NCBI GenBank assembly: GCA_007126095.1
Contig: SLBZ01000034.1
Location: 38,556 to 102,555 of the forward strand
Direction of reading: 5' to 3'
Source of the DNA: Aquisalimonas sp.
GTDB taxonomy: Bacteria; Pseudomonadota; Gammaproteobacteria; Nitrococcales; Aquisalimonadaceae
DNA: 64,000 bases
Positions 20,098 to 31,000 of the stretch are shown here, piece by piece. A program made the translations under genes and the position numbers. Numbering within the stretch: position 1 is the first letter of the stretch; every line of letters begins with the position of its first letter. The notes beneath the pieces are model-generated. The model searched no databases. It had not been told where the DNA came from and saw only the letters and a list, made by a program, of their open reading frames with translations.

Positions 20098-20871
20098 TTA
20101 CAGAGACTTCAGCAGGTGTCCACCGTCCACGGGCAGTGCCACGCCGTTCACGAACGACCCGGCATCGGAGGCCAGCAGCAGCAGCGGGCCGGAGAGCTCC
20201 GGCAGGTCACCGAGACGCTGGCTCGGAACGCGATCGCGCACGAACGCCTGGCCCTGCTCCGAGGCGAAGAAATCCCGATTCATTTCGGTCTCGAAGTAGC
20301 CCGGGCAGATGGCGTTGACCCGAATCCCGTGACGCATGAGCTCCAGCGCCATGTGCCGGGTCAGGTGCACCACGCCGGCCTTGGAGGTGGCGTAAAGTGA
20401 TTCCCCGAACTGAACGCCCAGGCCCAGCAGGGACGCGATATTGACGATGCTCCCGGGCCGGCCGGCCTGTTTCATGCGCTCCGCGCCGGCGCGGGCCACG
20501 CGCCAGGCGGCCTTGAGATTGGTATCCATGACGTAATCCCAGTCCGCCTCGGTGGTCTTGAGAAACGACCGTGGCTGCGCGACGCCGGCATTGTTAACCA
20601 GCAGATCCACCGTGCCATAGGCCTGCTCGGCGGCATCGAAACCGGCGGCCACGCTGTCGGCATCGGTGACATCCATGGCAATGGCCGTGGCCTCCCCTCC
20701 CTCTGTCTGAATGGCGTCCACGAGTTCACGCAGGCGCTCCTGGCGGCGGGCCGCAACGACGACCCGGGCGCCGTTCCCCGCCAGGACCCGGGCGAAATGC
20801 GCACCCAGGCCACTGGATGCCCCGGTGACGAGGGCGATGCGCCCGGAGAGGTCAAACAGGTTTTCGTTCAT
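20098..20871 (-). CDS. Short-chain dehydrogenase/reductase (SDR)
   Basis: A 257-residue classical SDR oxidoreductase using NAD(P)H. It shows the cofactor motif TGASSGLG (near residue 17), NNAG at about 92, the catalytic Ser in NIASLLG and YATSK with the catalytic Tyr and Lys, and the typical C-terminal VNGVALPVDGG. An Arg pair after the second strand (AARRQ) hints at NADP preference. The substrate is unknown: homologues include 3-oxoacyl-ACP reductases, polyhydroxyalkanoate and glucose dehydrogenase-like enzymes. It lies 11 bp downstream of the ABC-class ATPase on the same strand, so they are probably co-transcribed with no evident functional link. Confidence 0.93.
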   Translation of the reverse strand: MNENLFDLSGRIALVTGASSGLGAHFARVLAGNGARVVVAARRQERLRELVDAIQTEGGEATAIAMDVTDADSVAAGFDAAEQAYGTVDLLVNNAGVAQPRSFLKTTEADWDYVMDTNLKAAWRVARAGAERMKQAGRPGSIVNIASLLGLGVQFGESLYATSKAGVVHLTRHMALELMRHGIRVNAICPGYFETEMNRDFFASEQGQAFVRDRVPSQRLGDLPELSGPLLLLASDAGSFVNGVALPVDGGHLLKSL

Positions 20872-20882
20872 GGATGTCTCCT

Positions 20883-22580
20883 CTACTTGTTATGTGCAAC
20901 GGAGTGATCTGACGGATTGTTGCTGGCAGGGCGAAAACGCGCCGAGCGCAGCCGGTTGAGTACGGCCATGAGTTCCGTGAGACGGGGACGAACCAGATCG
21001 CCGTCGGGGCGGCGCGTCAGGGTCTCCCAGGGCTGGGTCAACCACTCGCGGAACCACCGGGGGGCGTCATCCAGCCAGCTATCCGCGGCAGTTCCCGCCG
21101 CGGGGAGCAACAGCCCGATCGCCCGCGCCTGGGAGGCATCCACCAGTTGCTCCAGCGCGCGCAGGTCCACCACATCGTCGCCGAACTCCAGGGCATCGGT
21201 GCCGCGCACTTTCACCCGCCGTTTGCCGCGCTTGCCGGCCGGCTCCACGGAACGTACGTCCAGACACCGCGGCGATGGCGCCTGCAGAGGCGCCGGCGCC
21301 TCGATCCGGCGCTCCGACGGGTTCGCTTCCGCAATGCGACGGGCCTCGGCCGTGACATCCCGAGGCTGGTAGTCATGCATCTGAATCACGGTGTCGGCCG
21401 CGCCGAAGTAATCGCCTGAACCGCCCATGACGAGCACTGTGGAGACACCCAGCCGGTCACGCAGCTCGGCGATACGGTCCACGAACGGCGTAATCGGCTC
21501 ATCATCCTTGGCGACCAGGGCCTGCATGCGGGCGTCACGGATCATGAAGTTGGTGGCGGAGGTATCCTCGTCCACCAGCAACGTGCGGCTGCCCATCTCG
21601 AGTGCTTCCTGCAGCGCAGCGGCCTGGCTGGTGGAGCCGGACGCCAGTTCGGTGGAAAACGCGATGGTCGACTTGCCATAAGGCAGGGCATTGATGAACG
21701 GGGACAGGTCCATGGCCTGCACCGCACGCCCATCCTCTGCGCGCAGCTTCACCGCCTCCGGGTCGGCAACCACCTGGTGGCGGCCATCGCCCGGCACGTG
21801 ATCGTAGACGCCGAACTGCACCGCCGACAGGAGCGTCGACTTGCCATGGAATCCGCCACCGACCACCAGCGTGATTCCGCGCGGAATCCCGAGCCCGGTA
21901 ACCGGGCCGGCGTTGGGCGCCGGGAGTTCCACCCGCAGGCTGTCGGGCGTCCGGAACGCCACGGCCGACTCCAGCGGGCGATCATCCACACCGGAGCGCC
22001 GCGGCAGTACGGCGTCATCGGCCACGAAGGCGACCAGCCCGCGGGCTTCCAGCGCCTCCCGCAGCGCCGCCTGGTCTTCCACCACGTCCGCGTGCCGCCG
22101 CATGGCGTCGTCGTCGCGCTGCCCCGGCAGCAGGGTGCGTCGGACGATGCGTGGCAGAGTCCGGCACAGCAGGTCGCGAGCCGTCTTGCCGAGAATCGTG
22201 CGCCCATTGGCGGGCAGACTGACCGTGAATCGGATCTCGATGCCCGCATCGGTAAACAGCACTGCCGTACGATCCAGTACGGTCTGGCGGCCGGCATCGA
22301 TGCGGATCTCCGGGGAATCACCGGCAGCCTCCCGAAACACCCGGCCCAGCCAGTCGCGCACAGCCACGGCACGGGGCTGCGGCTCACGCGCGTCGTCCGG
22401 CAGCATCGCCTGCTCCCACGGCATGATGACCCGCAGGCGCGACGGGCTGGCGAACGGGTCGCCCTGCACATGGTCGACCCGCAGCTGGAAGTCGTCGAAG
22501 GCGTATTCGCCAGTAAGCTGACGGTAGGCTTTGTAGCCCTTGCCATCAATGCTCAGCAGTATCGACTGCAGGCGTTTCAT
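20883..22580 (-). CDS. ABC-class ATPase (predicted ATPase of the COG3044 family)
   Basis: A 565-residue soluble ATPase of the little-studied ABC_ATPase family (related to trypanosome MRB1590, an RNA-editing factor). The N-terminal region begins LQSILLSIDGKGYKAYRQLTG and has FDDFQLRVDHVQGDPFASPS. A glycine-rich Walker A-like loop GGGFHGKST lies at about residue 240. A signature-like segment ASGSTSQAAALQEALE follows, then Walker B LLVDEDTSATNFMIRD. The C-terminus carries a basic stretch (GKRGKRRVKVRG) that could bind nucleic acid. There are no membrane segments, so it is not a transporter. GGGAG precedes the ATG by 6 nt. It lies between a MOSC protein and an SDR on the same strand. The function is not established. 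Confidence 0.88.
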   Translation of the reverse strand: MKRLQSILLSIDGKGYKAYRQLTGEYAFDDFQLRVDHVQGDPFASPSRLRVIMPWEQAMLPDDAREPQPRAVAVRDWLGRVFREAAGDSPEIRIDAGRQTVLDRTAVLFTDAGIEIRFTVSLPANGRTILGKTARDLLCRTLPRIVRRTLLPGQRDDDAMRRHADVVEDQAALREALEARGLVAFVADDAVLPRRSGVDDRPLESAVAFRTPDSLRVELPAPNAGPVTGLGIPRGITLVVGGGFHGKSTLLSAVQFGVYDHVPGDGRHQVVADPEAVKLRAEDGRAVQAMDLSPFINALPYGKSTIAFSTELASGSTSQAAALQEALEMGSRTLLVDEDTSATNFMIRDARMQALVAKDDEPITPFVDRIAELRDRLGVSTVLVMGGSGDYFGAADTVIQMHDYQPRDVTAEARRIAEANPSERRIEAPAPLQAPSPRCLDVRSVEPAGKRGKRRVKVRGTDALEFGDDVVDLRALEQLVDASQARAIGLLLPAAGTAADSWLDDAPRWFREWLTQPWETLTRRPDGDLVRPRLTELMAVLNRLRSARFRPASNNPSDHSVAHNK

Positions 22581-22616
22581 GGGTTCTCCCTTGCATCATG
22601 ACGGGCCGACGCAGCG

Positions 22617-23282
22617 TCACGCGTGGCGACGCATCCAGTCAAGGCGGCTGGCAAAGCGCTTGCGCCAGGACTCCGCCAGAGTCTCCAGGGACGCAAGCAG
22701 CTCCAGGTCCTGGATCGGCGGGCGGCGCATGTGATGCAGCGTCCACATGTCGGCGAGAGTAACCCCGTGTTGCGCCTCCTCGACGCGCTCGGCCACATCA
22801 CCGGGCCCCACGTACCCAGGCTCCAGCACCCGGTAGAGCCAGCCGGAGCGGCCGCTGTCCACCACGGCCCGCGCCAGCTCCGGCACATCCAGTCGATGGC
22901 TGATCTTCCAGCAGGGCTGTCGCGGCTGACTCACCTGCACCACGGCCGTGCCGAGGCGGAAGACGTCGCCCACACACACGTGACCCTCGCTGAGGCCGTT
23001 GGTGGAGATGTTCTCCCCCAGGACTCCGGGTGTCAGATCGGCTGCCGCGTCCGGGAATGCCTGGGCCCAGACGGCGTAATGTTCTGCGGGATAGTGGCTC
23101 AGGGCCCGATCCGGGCCGCCGTGCGCCCGGGTATCCCCGCGGCTGTCACCGACCAGCCCGGCATCGTCCACGGCCACGGCCTCGCGCACGGGCTCCTTGT
23201 AGATCGCCGTTGGGCGGCCATCGCCTTCCATTGGCCCTACCTGCCCCTGGTAGACGCCGGTGATGGTTACGATATCAGTCAT
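22617..23282 (-). CDS. MOSC domain protein (YiiM-like)
   Basis: A 221-residue protein with a MOSC (molybdenum cofactor sulfurase C-terminal) domain over about residues 5-170 and a C-terminal three-helix YiiM-type extension. Conserved signs are GDSRGDTRAHGGPDRALSHY, PGVLGENISTNGLSE, the metal- or sulfur-handling Cys in QPRQPCWK, and a Trp-rich end. Relatives use molybdenum cofactor to reduce N-hydroxylated compounds; E. coli YiiM reduces 6-hydroxylaminopurine. GGAGG lies 6 nt before the ATG. Located 36 bp upstream of the ABC-class ATPase, probably the first gene of that unit. Substrate unproved. Confidence 0.88.
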   Translation of the reverse strand: MTDIVTITGVYQGQVGPMEGDGRPTAIYKEPVREAVAVDDAGLVGDSRGDTRAHGGPDRALSHYPAEHYAVWAQAFPDAAADLTPGVLGENISTNGLSEGHVCVGDVFRLGTAVVQVSQPRQPCWKISHRLDVPELARAVVDSGRSGWLYRVLEPGYVGPGDVAERVEEAQHGVTLADMWTLHHMRRPPIQDLELLASLETLAESWRKRFASRLDWMRRHA

Positions 23283-23389
23283 CCTTCGCCTCCGCTTGCA
23301 CGCCCGACAACGCCGGGAGTCAGGCGCTCAGGTTACAACGCCCGGGGGCCGGGCTGCACGGGAAACACGTGAAGACGAGAGGCGCCGGA

Positions 23390-26300
23390 TCACGACGGGT
23401 CGAGCTGCAACAGCCCGGTGATCCCGTCAGGCGCGATGGGGCGATGGAAGTAGAACCCCTGGAAGGTCGAGCAACCCAGTTCCTGCAGCCGCACCATCTG
23501 TTCGCGGGTCTCGACCCGCTCGGCCACCACGTTCAACCGCAGCGCATTGGCCATGACAACGATCGTGCGCACGATCTCTTCATCTTCCGGGCTCAGCAGC
23601 ATGGCGTCCACGAATGAACCGTCGATCTTGAGTTCGTCGATCGGCAGGCGCCGCAGGTAGGCGAGGCACGAGTAACCCGTGCCGAAGTCGTCGATGGCGA
23701 AGCGCACGCCCATCTGCCGCAGGCGCTGCATGCGGCGGATCACCGCGTCCCCCTCTTCCGCCAGCAGGCTTTCCGTCACTTCGAGAAGCAGTGCCCCGGC
23801 CGGAAGCCCCGTTTCGGAGAGGACGTCCTCCACCAACGCTTCGAAATCCGGATCATGGAACTGGCGAACACTGACGTTCACCGCAAGCCCCGGAAGCAGC
23901 TGGCCCGGATACCTGCCGCGCAGCTCTGCTAGGTACTGGCAGGCACCGCGCAGGACGTGACCACCCAGAGGCCGGATCAGCCCGGACGCCTCGGCAATGG
24001 GAATGAACCGCGCCGGTGACACGGGCTCCCCTTCGTGCTCCCAGCGTGCCAGGACCTCCAGCCGCTCCACGTGACCGGCCGCATCCACCAGCGGCTGCAG
24101 GTGGAAGCCCACATCGCCCTGGCGCAGGGCCTGGCGCAGACCACGCTCAAGACTGAGACGCTCCCCGGCGAGCTGCTCCATCTCCGGATCAAAGAAGGCG
24201 ACGCAGTTGCCGCCCTGGTGCCGGGCCTGGGCGGCAGCAATCTCGCCGCGGGTAAGCAGTACGGACGGCTCTTCGATGCTGCTGTCCATGGTCGCGACGC
24301 CAATGCTGGCCCCGGACTGCACCATGGTGCCGGACGCCTCCACCGGGTGCGCGAATGCGCGCCGCAGACGCTCGGCTTCCCTGGCCAGATCCGCCTCGGC
24401 GAGGCCCCGCCCGTCCTGCCCCCGTAGCACCACGGCAAATTCATCGGCACCCACGCGGGCAATGGCAACCGCGCCGGGCACCAACCCTCGCAGACGCGCC
24501 GACTGGATCTCCAGCAGTGAGTCCGCCATGTCGTACCCCATGCCTTCATTGACACGGCGGAAACCATCCAGGTCCAGAAGCAGCAGCGCCGCCCCGTCCA
24601 AGGTCGCCTCGCTGCCTTCGCGTTTGAGGCGTGACAGAAAGGCGGCCCGGTTCGGCAGGCCAGTAACCGCGTCTTCGTACGTCAGCCGCTGGATCCGCTC
24701 CTCCGCCTCGCGGTTCCAAGTCACGTCCAGGAAGCTGCCCACGTAGCGGGCGTCACGCTCATCAGGCTCGTGCAACGCGCTGATGCTCATGCGGTAAAGC
24801 CGACGTTGCCCCTGCTGGCCCCGGGCCCACACCTCACCCTGCCAGTAACCACTGGCGGCCAGTGATTCGCGAATCTCTCGGCGGATACGCGCGCCATCCT
24901 GGCCCGTGAGCAGAAGATCGAGACCGCGCTGCATCACAGCCGGCGTGGTGTAACCCGTCAGGTTGCAGAACGCCGTATTCACCCGGATGAAACGGAACTC
25001 CTGATCCAGGATCATGATGGCTTCGTACGTTTCAAACGCCAGCGCCGCGAGCCGTGTCTCGCGCTCGGCCCACTGGCGCTGCACCTCCAGGCCCACCCGC
25101 GCGGCGGCAAGCTCCAGCGTACTCTGCAGGGCCTCGGCCGGCCCGAGGGCGTAGCGGCCAAGCACGGCGAGATGACCGAACACCGTCCCGGACTGATCGC
25201 GCAGGGGGACCCCGGCGTAACTCTGCGCCCCCATGGACGCAAGCAAGGGGTCATCCGGATACTGCTGCATCACGGCCTGATTGATCACGCACACATCCTG
25301 ACGGCTCAGCAGCTCACAGGGCGTGCCGGCCAGCTCGTAGCGTTCCAGCTCGAGGTCATCTCCACGAAAACTCGAGGAAAGCACCCGCGCAGTGCGACCG
25401 CCCTCCTCTAGGGTTGCCACCAGGGCGACATCCGCCCCCATGACTTTGCGGATCTGTTCGATCAGGTGATTGAGATAGGAGCCGGTTGCGGGCAGCCGGG
25501 CCAGGCGGTCCGTGTACCGCCTGGCAAGCGTGCTCTCCGTGACATCCTTAACCAGCGACAGAAAGCCGGTGATGCCGCCGTGACGATCACCCAGGGCGAG
25601 ATTGAACCACTCGCACCAGATGGGTACGCCGTCCTGGCGCCGGTTGCGGGCGTATGTGTGCAGGTGGCGCACGCCGCCGCCGAGCAGGTCTCGCTTGACC
25701 GAGGCCAGCCCGGCGCGGTCGTCTTCGCGCAGCAGGAAGTCGCCGGCCTCCATGCCCACCAGCCGATCCGGCAGATACCCCAGAGTCCGACCCGCCGCTT
25801 CATTGCAGTGGCGAATCCTGAAATCGGGGCCCCATTCAATGCAGCCGATCGGGCTCCCCTGCATGTGGCGCTGGAGCCCTGCAACATCGCCGTGCTGGTG
25901 CTGAGTCCACTCATGCGTGGCGATCGCGGTGCCGACCAGCGCCACCAGCCGTTGCATGGGCTCGTGCAACCGGCTCGGGGGCGTCTTGCAGGGTTCCTGA
26001 AAATGGAGTGCCACTGTTGCCACAACGGCACCGCTGTCGTCCAGCACCGGCATGGACCAGGCGGCGCGAAAGCCCAGCGCGTTCACCACGTCACGAAATT
26101 CCGAGTAGCAGGACGCCGTGGCTGCATCTTCCACGAACACAGGCTCGCCGCGGAGCGCGGCAAGGCCGCATCCGCCGGAACGCTCGCCGGGCTGGATATT
26201 GTCAATGATCCGACCGTAGACCGCCGGCATTGCCGGACCGGCGCTGTAGCGGAGGTGCCCGCCACGCATCACGTGTACGGTGGTGGTGACACGATAATCG

Positions 26301-26458
26301 CCAAGCTCACGGTCCAGGGCGTCGCACAGCGAGGAAAGGGCGTGCGCCAGGCTCCCGCCACCGAGCAGGATTCCCGTGAGAAGATGCGCTCCGTCAGTGA
26401 AACGGGAGACGGAAAGCTCGACTTGTCCGGAGTGATTCCCTAAACCTGTCGCCCCCAC
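23390..26458 (-). CDS. GAF-PAS-GAF-PAS-GGDEF-EAL cyclic-di-GMP signalling protein
   Basis: A 1022-residue cytosolic protein. In order: GAF (about 20-165), PAS/PAC (175-300), a second GAF (320-460), PAS/PAC (470-590), a GGDEF domain (600-760) and an EAL domain (775-1020). The GGDEF active site reads GADEF (about residue 670) and the surrounding half-site is altered, so diguanylate cyclase activity is doubtful. The EAL motif reads EVLARW (about 800). The other key residues are present: NVSVRQF, EVTES, IDDFGTGYS, KIDGSFV and VAERVET. It is therefore predicted to be a c-di-GMP phosphodiesterase controlled by its sensory domains, perhaps via GTP at the degenerate GGDEF. The start is a GTG with AAGGGGA 6-7 nt upstream. 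No membrane segment is visible. It likely influences motility or biofilm; the flagellar genes lie 5 kb away. Confidence 0.9.
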   Translation of the reverse strand: MGATGLGNHSGQVELSVSRFTDGAHLLTGILLGGGSLAHALSSLCDALDRELGDYRVTTTVHVMRGGHLRYSAGPAMPAVYGRIIDNIQPGERSGGCGLAALRGEPVFVEDAATASCYSEFRDVVNALGFRAAWSMPVLDDSGAVVATVALHFQEPCKTPPSRLHEPMQRLVALVGTAIATHEWTQHQHGDVAGLQRHMQGSPIGCIEWGPDFRIRHCNEAAGRTLGYLPDRLVGMEAGDFLLREDDRAGLASVKRDLLGGGVRHLHTYARNRRQDGVPIWCEWFNLALGDRHGGITGFLSLVKDVTESTLARRYTDRLARLPATGSYLNHLIEQIRKVMGADVALVATLEEGGRTARVLSSSFRGDDLELERYELAGTPCELLSRQDVCVINQAVMQQYPDDPLLASMGAQSYAGVPLRDQSGTVFGHLAVLGRYALGPAEALQSTLELAAARVGLEVQRQWAERETRLAALAFETYEAIMILDQEFRFIRVNTAFCNLTGYTTPAVMQRGLDLLLTGQDGARIRREIRESLAASGYWQGEVWARGQQGQRRLYRMSISALHEPDERDARYVGSFLDVTWNREAEERIQRLTYEDAVTGLPNRAAFLSRLKREGSEATLDGAALLLLDLDGFRRVNEGMGYDMADSLLEIQSARLRGLVPGAVAIARVGADEFAVVLRGQDGRGLAEADLAREAERLRRAFAHPVEASGTMVQSGASIGVATMDSSIEEPSVLLTRGEIAAAQARHQGGNCVAFFDPEMEQLAGERLSLERGLRQALRQGDVGFHLQPLVDAAGHVERLEVLARWEHEGEPVSPARFIPIAEASGLIRPLGGHVLRGACQYLAELRGRYPGQLLPGLAVNVSVRQFHDPDFEALVEDVLSETGLPAGALLLEVTESLLAEEGDAVIRRMQRLRQMGVRFAIDDFGTGYSCLAYLRRLPIDELKIDGSFVDAMLLSPEDEEIVRTIVVMANALRLNVVAERVETREQMVRLQELGCSTFQGFYFHRPIAPDGITGLLQLDPS

Positions 26459-26715
26459 CCTGTATCCCCTTGACCCGTGATGGCCGCTGCCCGACCAGAC
26501 CCTGCGCGGCCACTTCCGGAGGTCTCGGTATCGTCAATGGCCCATTGTGCGCATTTCTGGCAGCACCACAATAGACAGAGCCCGCAAGACGCCCAGACCG
26601 AACGGTTATGCAGCCATTTCCTACTTACGCCGGCCCGGGACGAATCGATCCATTCGCCCACGCCCGGGAAACCGGTATGGTGTGAGCGCATGAGCACGCA
26701 ACCCGGAACACACCC

Positions 26716-28002
26716 ATGCATCTACTCGCGGTAGGCGACCTGCACCTGGGACGGCGCCCCGGCCGACTCCCGGAACCGGTTCTCACCCGGCTCGGCGCAC
26801 GGCGCCTGGGGCCTGCGGAAGCGCTCGAACGCCTGGTGTCCGCGGCGCGCCGGCATGCAGTGGACGCCGTCGTCTTTGCCGGCGACGTGGTCGAGCAGGC
26901 AGATGATTTCTTCGAGGCATACGCGGAGCTCCGGCGCAGCGTCACGGCACTGGTGGATGCAGGTATTCCGGTTTTCGGGGTCGCGGGCAACCACGACGTG
27001 CAGGTGCTTCCCCAACTCGCCGAGGAAGTGGCTGGCTTCCGTCTGCTCGGCGCCGGTGGCACCTGGGAGTCGACGACACTGACAGGCCGCGACGGCGTGC
27101 AGGCCATCATCCACGGTGCGTCGTTCAGTGCGCCGTTGGTACACGACAGCCCCCTTGCCGGCGTCCGCTTCGATGCCAGCCCTCTCCCTCAACTGGGGCT
27201 GCTGCACTGCGACCGGGATCAACCCGGCAGCGGACATGCACCGGTAACCAGCCGTCAGCTGGAAGAGGCCGGCGTGGATGCCTGGCTGCTGGGGCACATC
27301 CACAAACCCGACCCGCTCGACCGCACGCGCCCTTCCGGCTACCTCGGATCGGTGACCGCCCTGCGCGCGAGCGAAACCGGCCCCCGCGGGCCCTGGCTCT
27401 ACACCATCGGCAGCCAGGGCATCGAGCAGGTGGAGCAATGGCCGCTGGCACCGCTGCGGTGGCAGCAGATTGATGTGGACATCTCGGGGATGAGTGCGGC
27501 AACAGACGTGCGCCCGCGCATCATCGCTGCCGCGGAGGCGGCCGCTGCCGACATCGCGACGACGCAGTTCCGGCCTGACGCCATCGGCCTGCGCGTCCGG
27601 TTGCACGGGCGCACCCGCATTGGCCACGCCGTCGAGCAACTGCTGGAGAACGAGACGCTCGACGACCTGCCGCTGACCGGGGGGATACAGGGGTTCGTCG
27701 GCCGTTGGTGGCTGGACACACGGCCCGAGGTGGACCTTTCGCCTCTTGCCCGCAGGCCGGATCCGGCCGGGCTGCTGGCCCGGCGGCTGCGCCTGCTCGA
27801 CGAGGCCCCTGCGGATGACCCGGAGCGCCAGGCACTGATTACCCGCGCCCGCGAGCACCTCAACACCGCGCACCGCGACCCCGCCTGGAGCCGGCTCAAC
27901 GCCGCACCGCCCGACGACGACGCCATCGCGGACTGGCTCCGCCGTGGCGCTGTAATCAGCCTTGATGCGCTGCTGGCGCAGCAGGAGGATGCGAACCAAT
28001 GA
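26716..28002 (+). CDS. SbcD/YhaO-like DNA repair metallophosphoesterase
   Basis: A 428-residue calcineurin-type phosphoesterase, the nuclease half of a two-gene complex. All five metal-binding motifs are visible: GDLHLG (residues 7-12), GDVVE, GNHD, His in IIHGAS, and GHIHKP. The C-terminal 180 residues form a capping region. The length is typical of YhaO. Its last codons overlap the ATPase gene by 4 bp (ATGA), as SbcD overlaps SbcC and YhaO precedes YhaN. Together they should form an SMC-like nuclease processing DNA ends or hairpins. The start ATG has only a weak ribosome site. The 257-bp region before it, shared with the divergent EAL gene, shows no clear promoter motif to me. Confidence 0.9.
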   Translation: MHLLAVGDLHLGRRPGRLPEPVLTRLGARRLGPAEALERLVSAARRHAVDAVVFAGDVVEQADDFFEAYAELRRSVTALVDAGIPVFGVAGNHDVQVLPQLAEEVAGFRLLGAGGTWESTTLTGRDGVQAIIHGASFSAPLVHDSPLAGVRFDASPLPQLGLLHCDRDQPGSGHAPVTSRQLEEAGVDAWLLGHIHKPDPLDRTRPSGYLGSVTALRASETGPRGPWLYTIGSQGIEQVEQWPLAPLRWQQIDVDISGMSAATDVRPRIIAAAEAAAADIATTQFRPDAIGLRVRLHGRTRIGHAVEQLLENETLDDLPLTGGIQGFVGRWWLDTRPEVDLSPLARRPDPAGLLARRLRLLDEAPADDPERQALITRAREHLNTAHRDPAWSRLNAAPPDDDAIADWLRRGAVISLDALLAQQEDANQ

Positions 28003-31000
28003 GGCTGGACGCACTCCACATTCGCCGGCTCCCCGGGATTGACCGCGCGCTCCACCTCGAGACATTCGGGCCCGGCGTCAACGTGATCACCGGGCCCAAC
28101 GCCTCGGGCAAGAGCAGCCTGCTGCGCGCACTGCGGATGCTCATCGCGCCGCGCAGTGATGACCCGGGCAATGTGCTTCTGGAGGCGGCATTCACCCGCG
28201 ACGGCGAACACTGGCGTGCCGAGCGGTTCGGCCGCGACGTGGTCTGGCTGCGCGACGGCGCGACCAGTGAACCGCCGCCACTGCCGGCACCGGACACACT
28301 GGGCGGCTATTTTCTACCCGTTGACGAACTCCTGCACCGCACCCGGAGCGATGCCGCCATTGCCGCACAGCTACGCCGGGAGCTCGCCGGCGGCTACGAC
28401 CTGGCGGCACTGCGCGCCGAAGGGGGGCCGCTACCGGTCCACCCGCGCCGTGACCGTCAGGCCGGAGAGGCGCTGAAGGCCGCGGAGCAGACGCTGCGGG
28501 AGGCGGAGTCCGGAAATCGCACCCTGCTCGCGGACCGTGAGCGCCTGCCGGATCTGCGTGTCGCCATCCAGCGGGCCACGGAAGCCCTGCAGCGGCGAGA
28601 CCACTGTCACAACGCCCTGGCCCTTGTGGATGCCCGGGAGGCGACGCGCGCCGCGCGAGCACGGCTGGGCGCATTCCCGGAGGTCATGCCGGAGGGCATC
28701 GATGCCCGGGAACTGGAACGCCTGGAGCAGCGCCGCGACCAGGAACGCGAACGTGCCCGGGCCGCGAGAGAGGCCATGGAAGCGGCCAGTGAGCGGCTGC
28801 GCGACACCGGGCTTGCCGATGAGGCGGACGGAGGCCCGTATCTCGCCCCCATGCGCAGACGGCTGGACGAGATCCGCGACCTGACGGCGCGCCTGGAGCA
28901 GGCGCGGGAACAGCTCCAACGGGACACCGCGCGCGTCACGGAGAACGAACAGTTGATCGGTGATGCGGATGGAAACACGCCCCGCATCGACCAGCAGAGC
29001 GTCGCCCGCCTGGAGGAGGCCGCGCAGACACTCTCCCGGGCCCTCGGCCACTGGCACCAGCTGGGCGCCGGGGCCGACACCACCGAGGCGGACGGACCAA
29101 CAACCAACCGGAGCAGGCGCGTGGTCTGGCTCGACCGGCTTGCGGTCGCGGCCACGGGGATGGCCGTTGCCGTCCTGGCCTATGCCGGTTACAGCGGTAG
29201 CCCTGCCCTGACCCTGGCTGCCACAGGCAGTGCCGGCGCCGGCCTGGCCTGGCTGCTCTGGCGCAGCCTGCCGGGTGCAGCCAGCGCTGTGGACCCGCAC
29301 CAAGAGCAACGCACCTGGGCCGCCCGGGGCGAACTCGAGGACGCCCGCACTGCGTTGCGGTCACTCGCCGCCGACATGGGCCTGGCCCTGGACACCGACA
29401 CCCTGCCCAACCATCTGCAGCTCCTCGTCCAGCGCCTGCTTCGCCTGGACGAAGCGCGTATCGCCCGCGAGGAGAGCCAGGCACGCTGCGACCATCTGGA
29501 CCGCAACCTGGCGCCGCTGCGCGACGAACTGACCCATTTCCTCGCGACGTGGCAGAGCGCCGCCGCGAGCCAGGACATCACCGACCTCACTCACGCCCTG
29601 GAGCAGCTGGAGCGACGGGCGCAGACAGCCGCCGACGCCCGCCACGAGCGCGCTCGGGCAGAGGACGAGGCGACCCGCGCCACTGCCGCGGAACAGGAGG
29701 CGAGCGCCGCCCTGGAGCAGTTGTACGCCCGCGCAGGCATCGCCAACGGCGACCGCGAGACGCTTCTCGCACGACTGGATGAACTGCCGGCGTGGCGCGA
29801 GGCGAAGCAGGCCCTGCACACCGCAACCGTGCGCGAAGACGATGCACGCGCACGGCTGCAGACAGCTCCGGACGACCTCCGCTCCCTCGCGGATGCCGAT
29901 GATCGCGCCAACCTGACCGCGGAACTGCAGCGGGCCACAGCACAGTCCGAGGAACATGACACGCTAGTCCGGGAGGAAGAGCGTATCCACCAGCGGTTGC
30001 GGGACGCCGAACGCCGTTTCCGGCTGGAACAGGCGCGGGCGGACCGGGACGAGGCCCGTGACGCGCTGGCGGAGCGGCTCGACCAGCGCATGGTGGCCGA
30101 GGCCGGGCGCTTTCTGCTCGAGGATGTCGAAGCCGATCACCGGCGCGAACATCAACCCAGGGCCGCAAGACTTGCGGACCAGTGGCTGCGCCGCTTCACC
30201 CACGAGCAGTTCGCCCTGGAGCTCGACGATCATGGCGAACCTTGCGCGCGCGAGGCCGGCAGCGGTGAACTCCGGGCGCTGGAAGCGCTCTCCGTTGGCA
30301 CACGCATGCAGCTGTTGCTCGCCCTGCGCATGGCCTGGGTCGAGGAGCAGGAACATGGCAACGTCCCACTGCCGCTCATGCTCGACGAAGCGCTCGCCAC
30401 CACCGACCCCCTGCGCTTCGACGCCGTCGCCACCACCCTGCACACTTTGGCGCGGGACAGCGGCCGACAGATTCTCTATCTGAGCGCGCAGCCGGAAGAC
30501 GCGGAGCGCTGGCAGCGCGCGACCGGCGAGGCGCCTCGGGTGATTGATCTCAACCGCGTGCGCGCAATCAATGCCGAAAGTGCCGATGCGCTGCCCCTGC
30601 CGGAGCCGGATGCGGTACCGGAGCCCGACACCGACGACCCGGCAGCCTACGCCGCGGCCCTGGGCGTGGACGCGCCCAACCCGCGCGCGGAGCCCGGCGT
30701 ACTGCACCTCTTCCATCTCCTCCATGACGACCTGCCAACACTCCATCGCCTGATCGCCGACTTGCGCATAACAACCGTGGGCCAGGCGGAACGCCTGCTC
30801 GAGGGTACGGCGGCGCGCCACCTGGAGGCGCCGGCCCGGGCCATGCTCGAGCGGCGCACCGCGGCGGCCCGGGCGTGGGTCAACGCATGGCGCGTCGGGC
30901 GCGGCGAGCCGGTGGACCGGCCCCGTCTGGAGGAGAGCCCCATGGGCAAATGGAAAAACCTGGACGCACTGATCGAGCGTGCCGAAGCGATGGACGGCGA

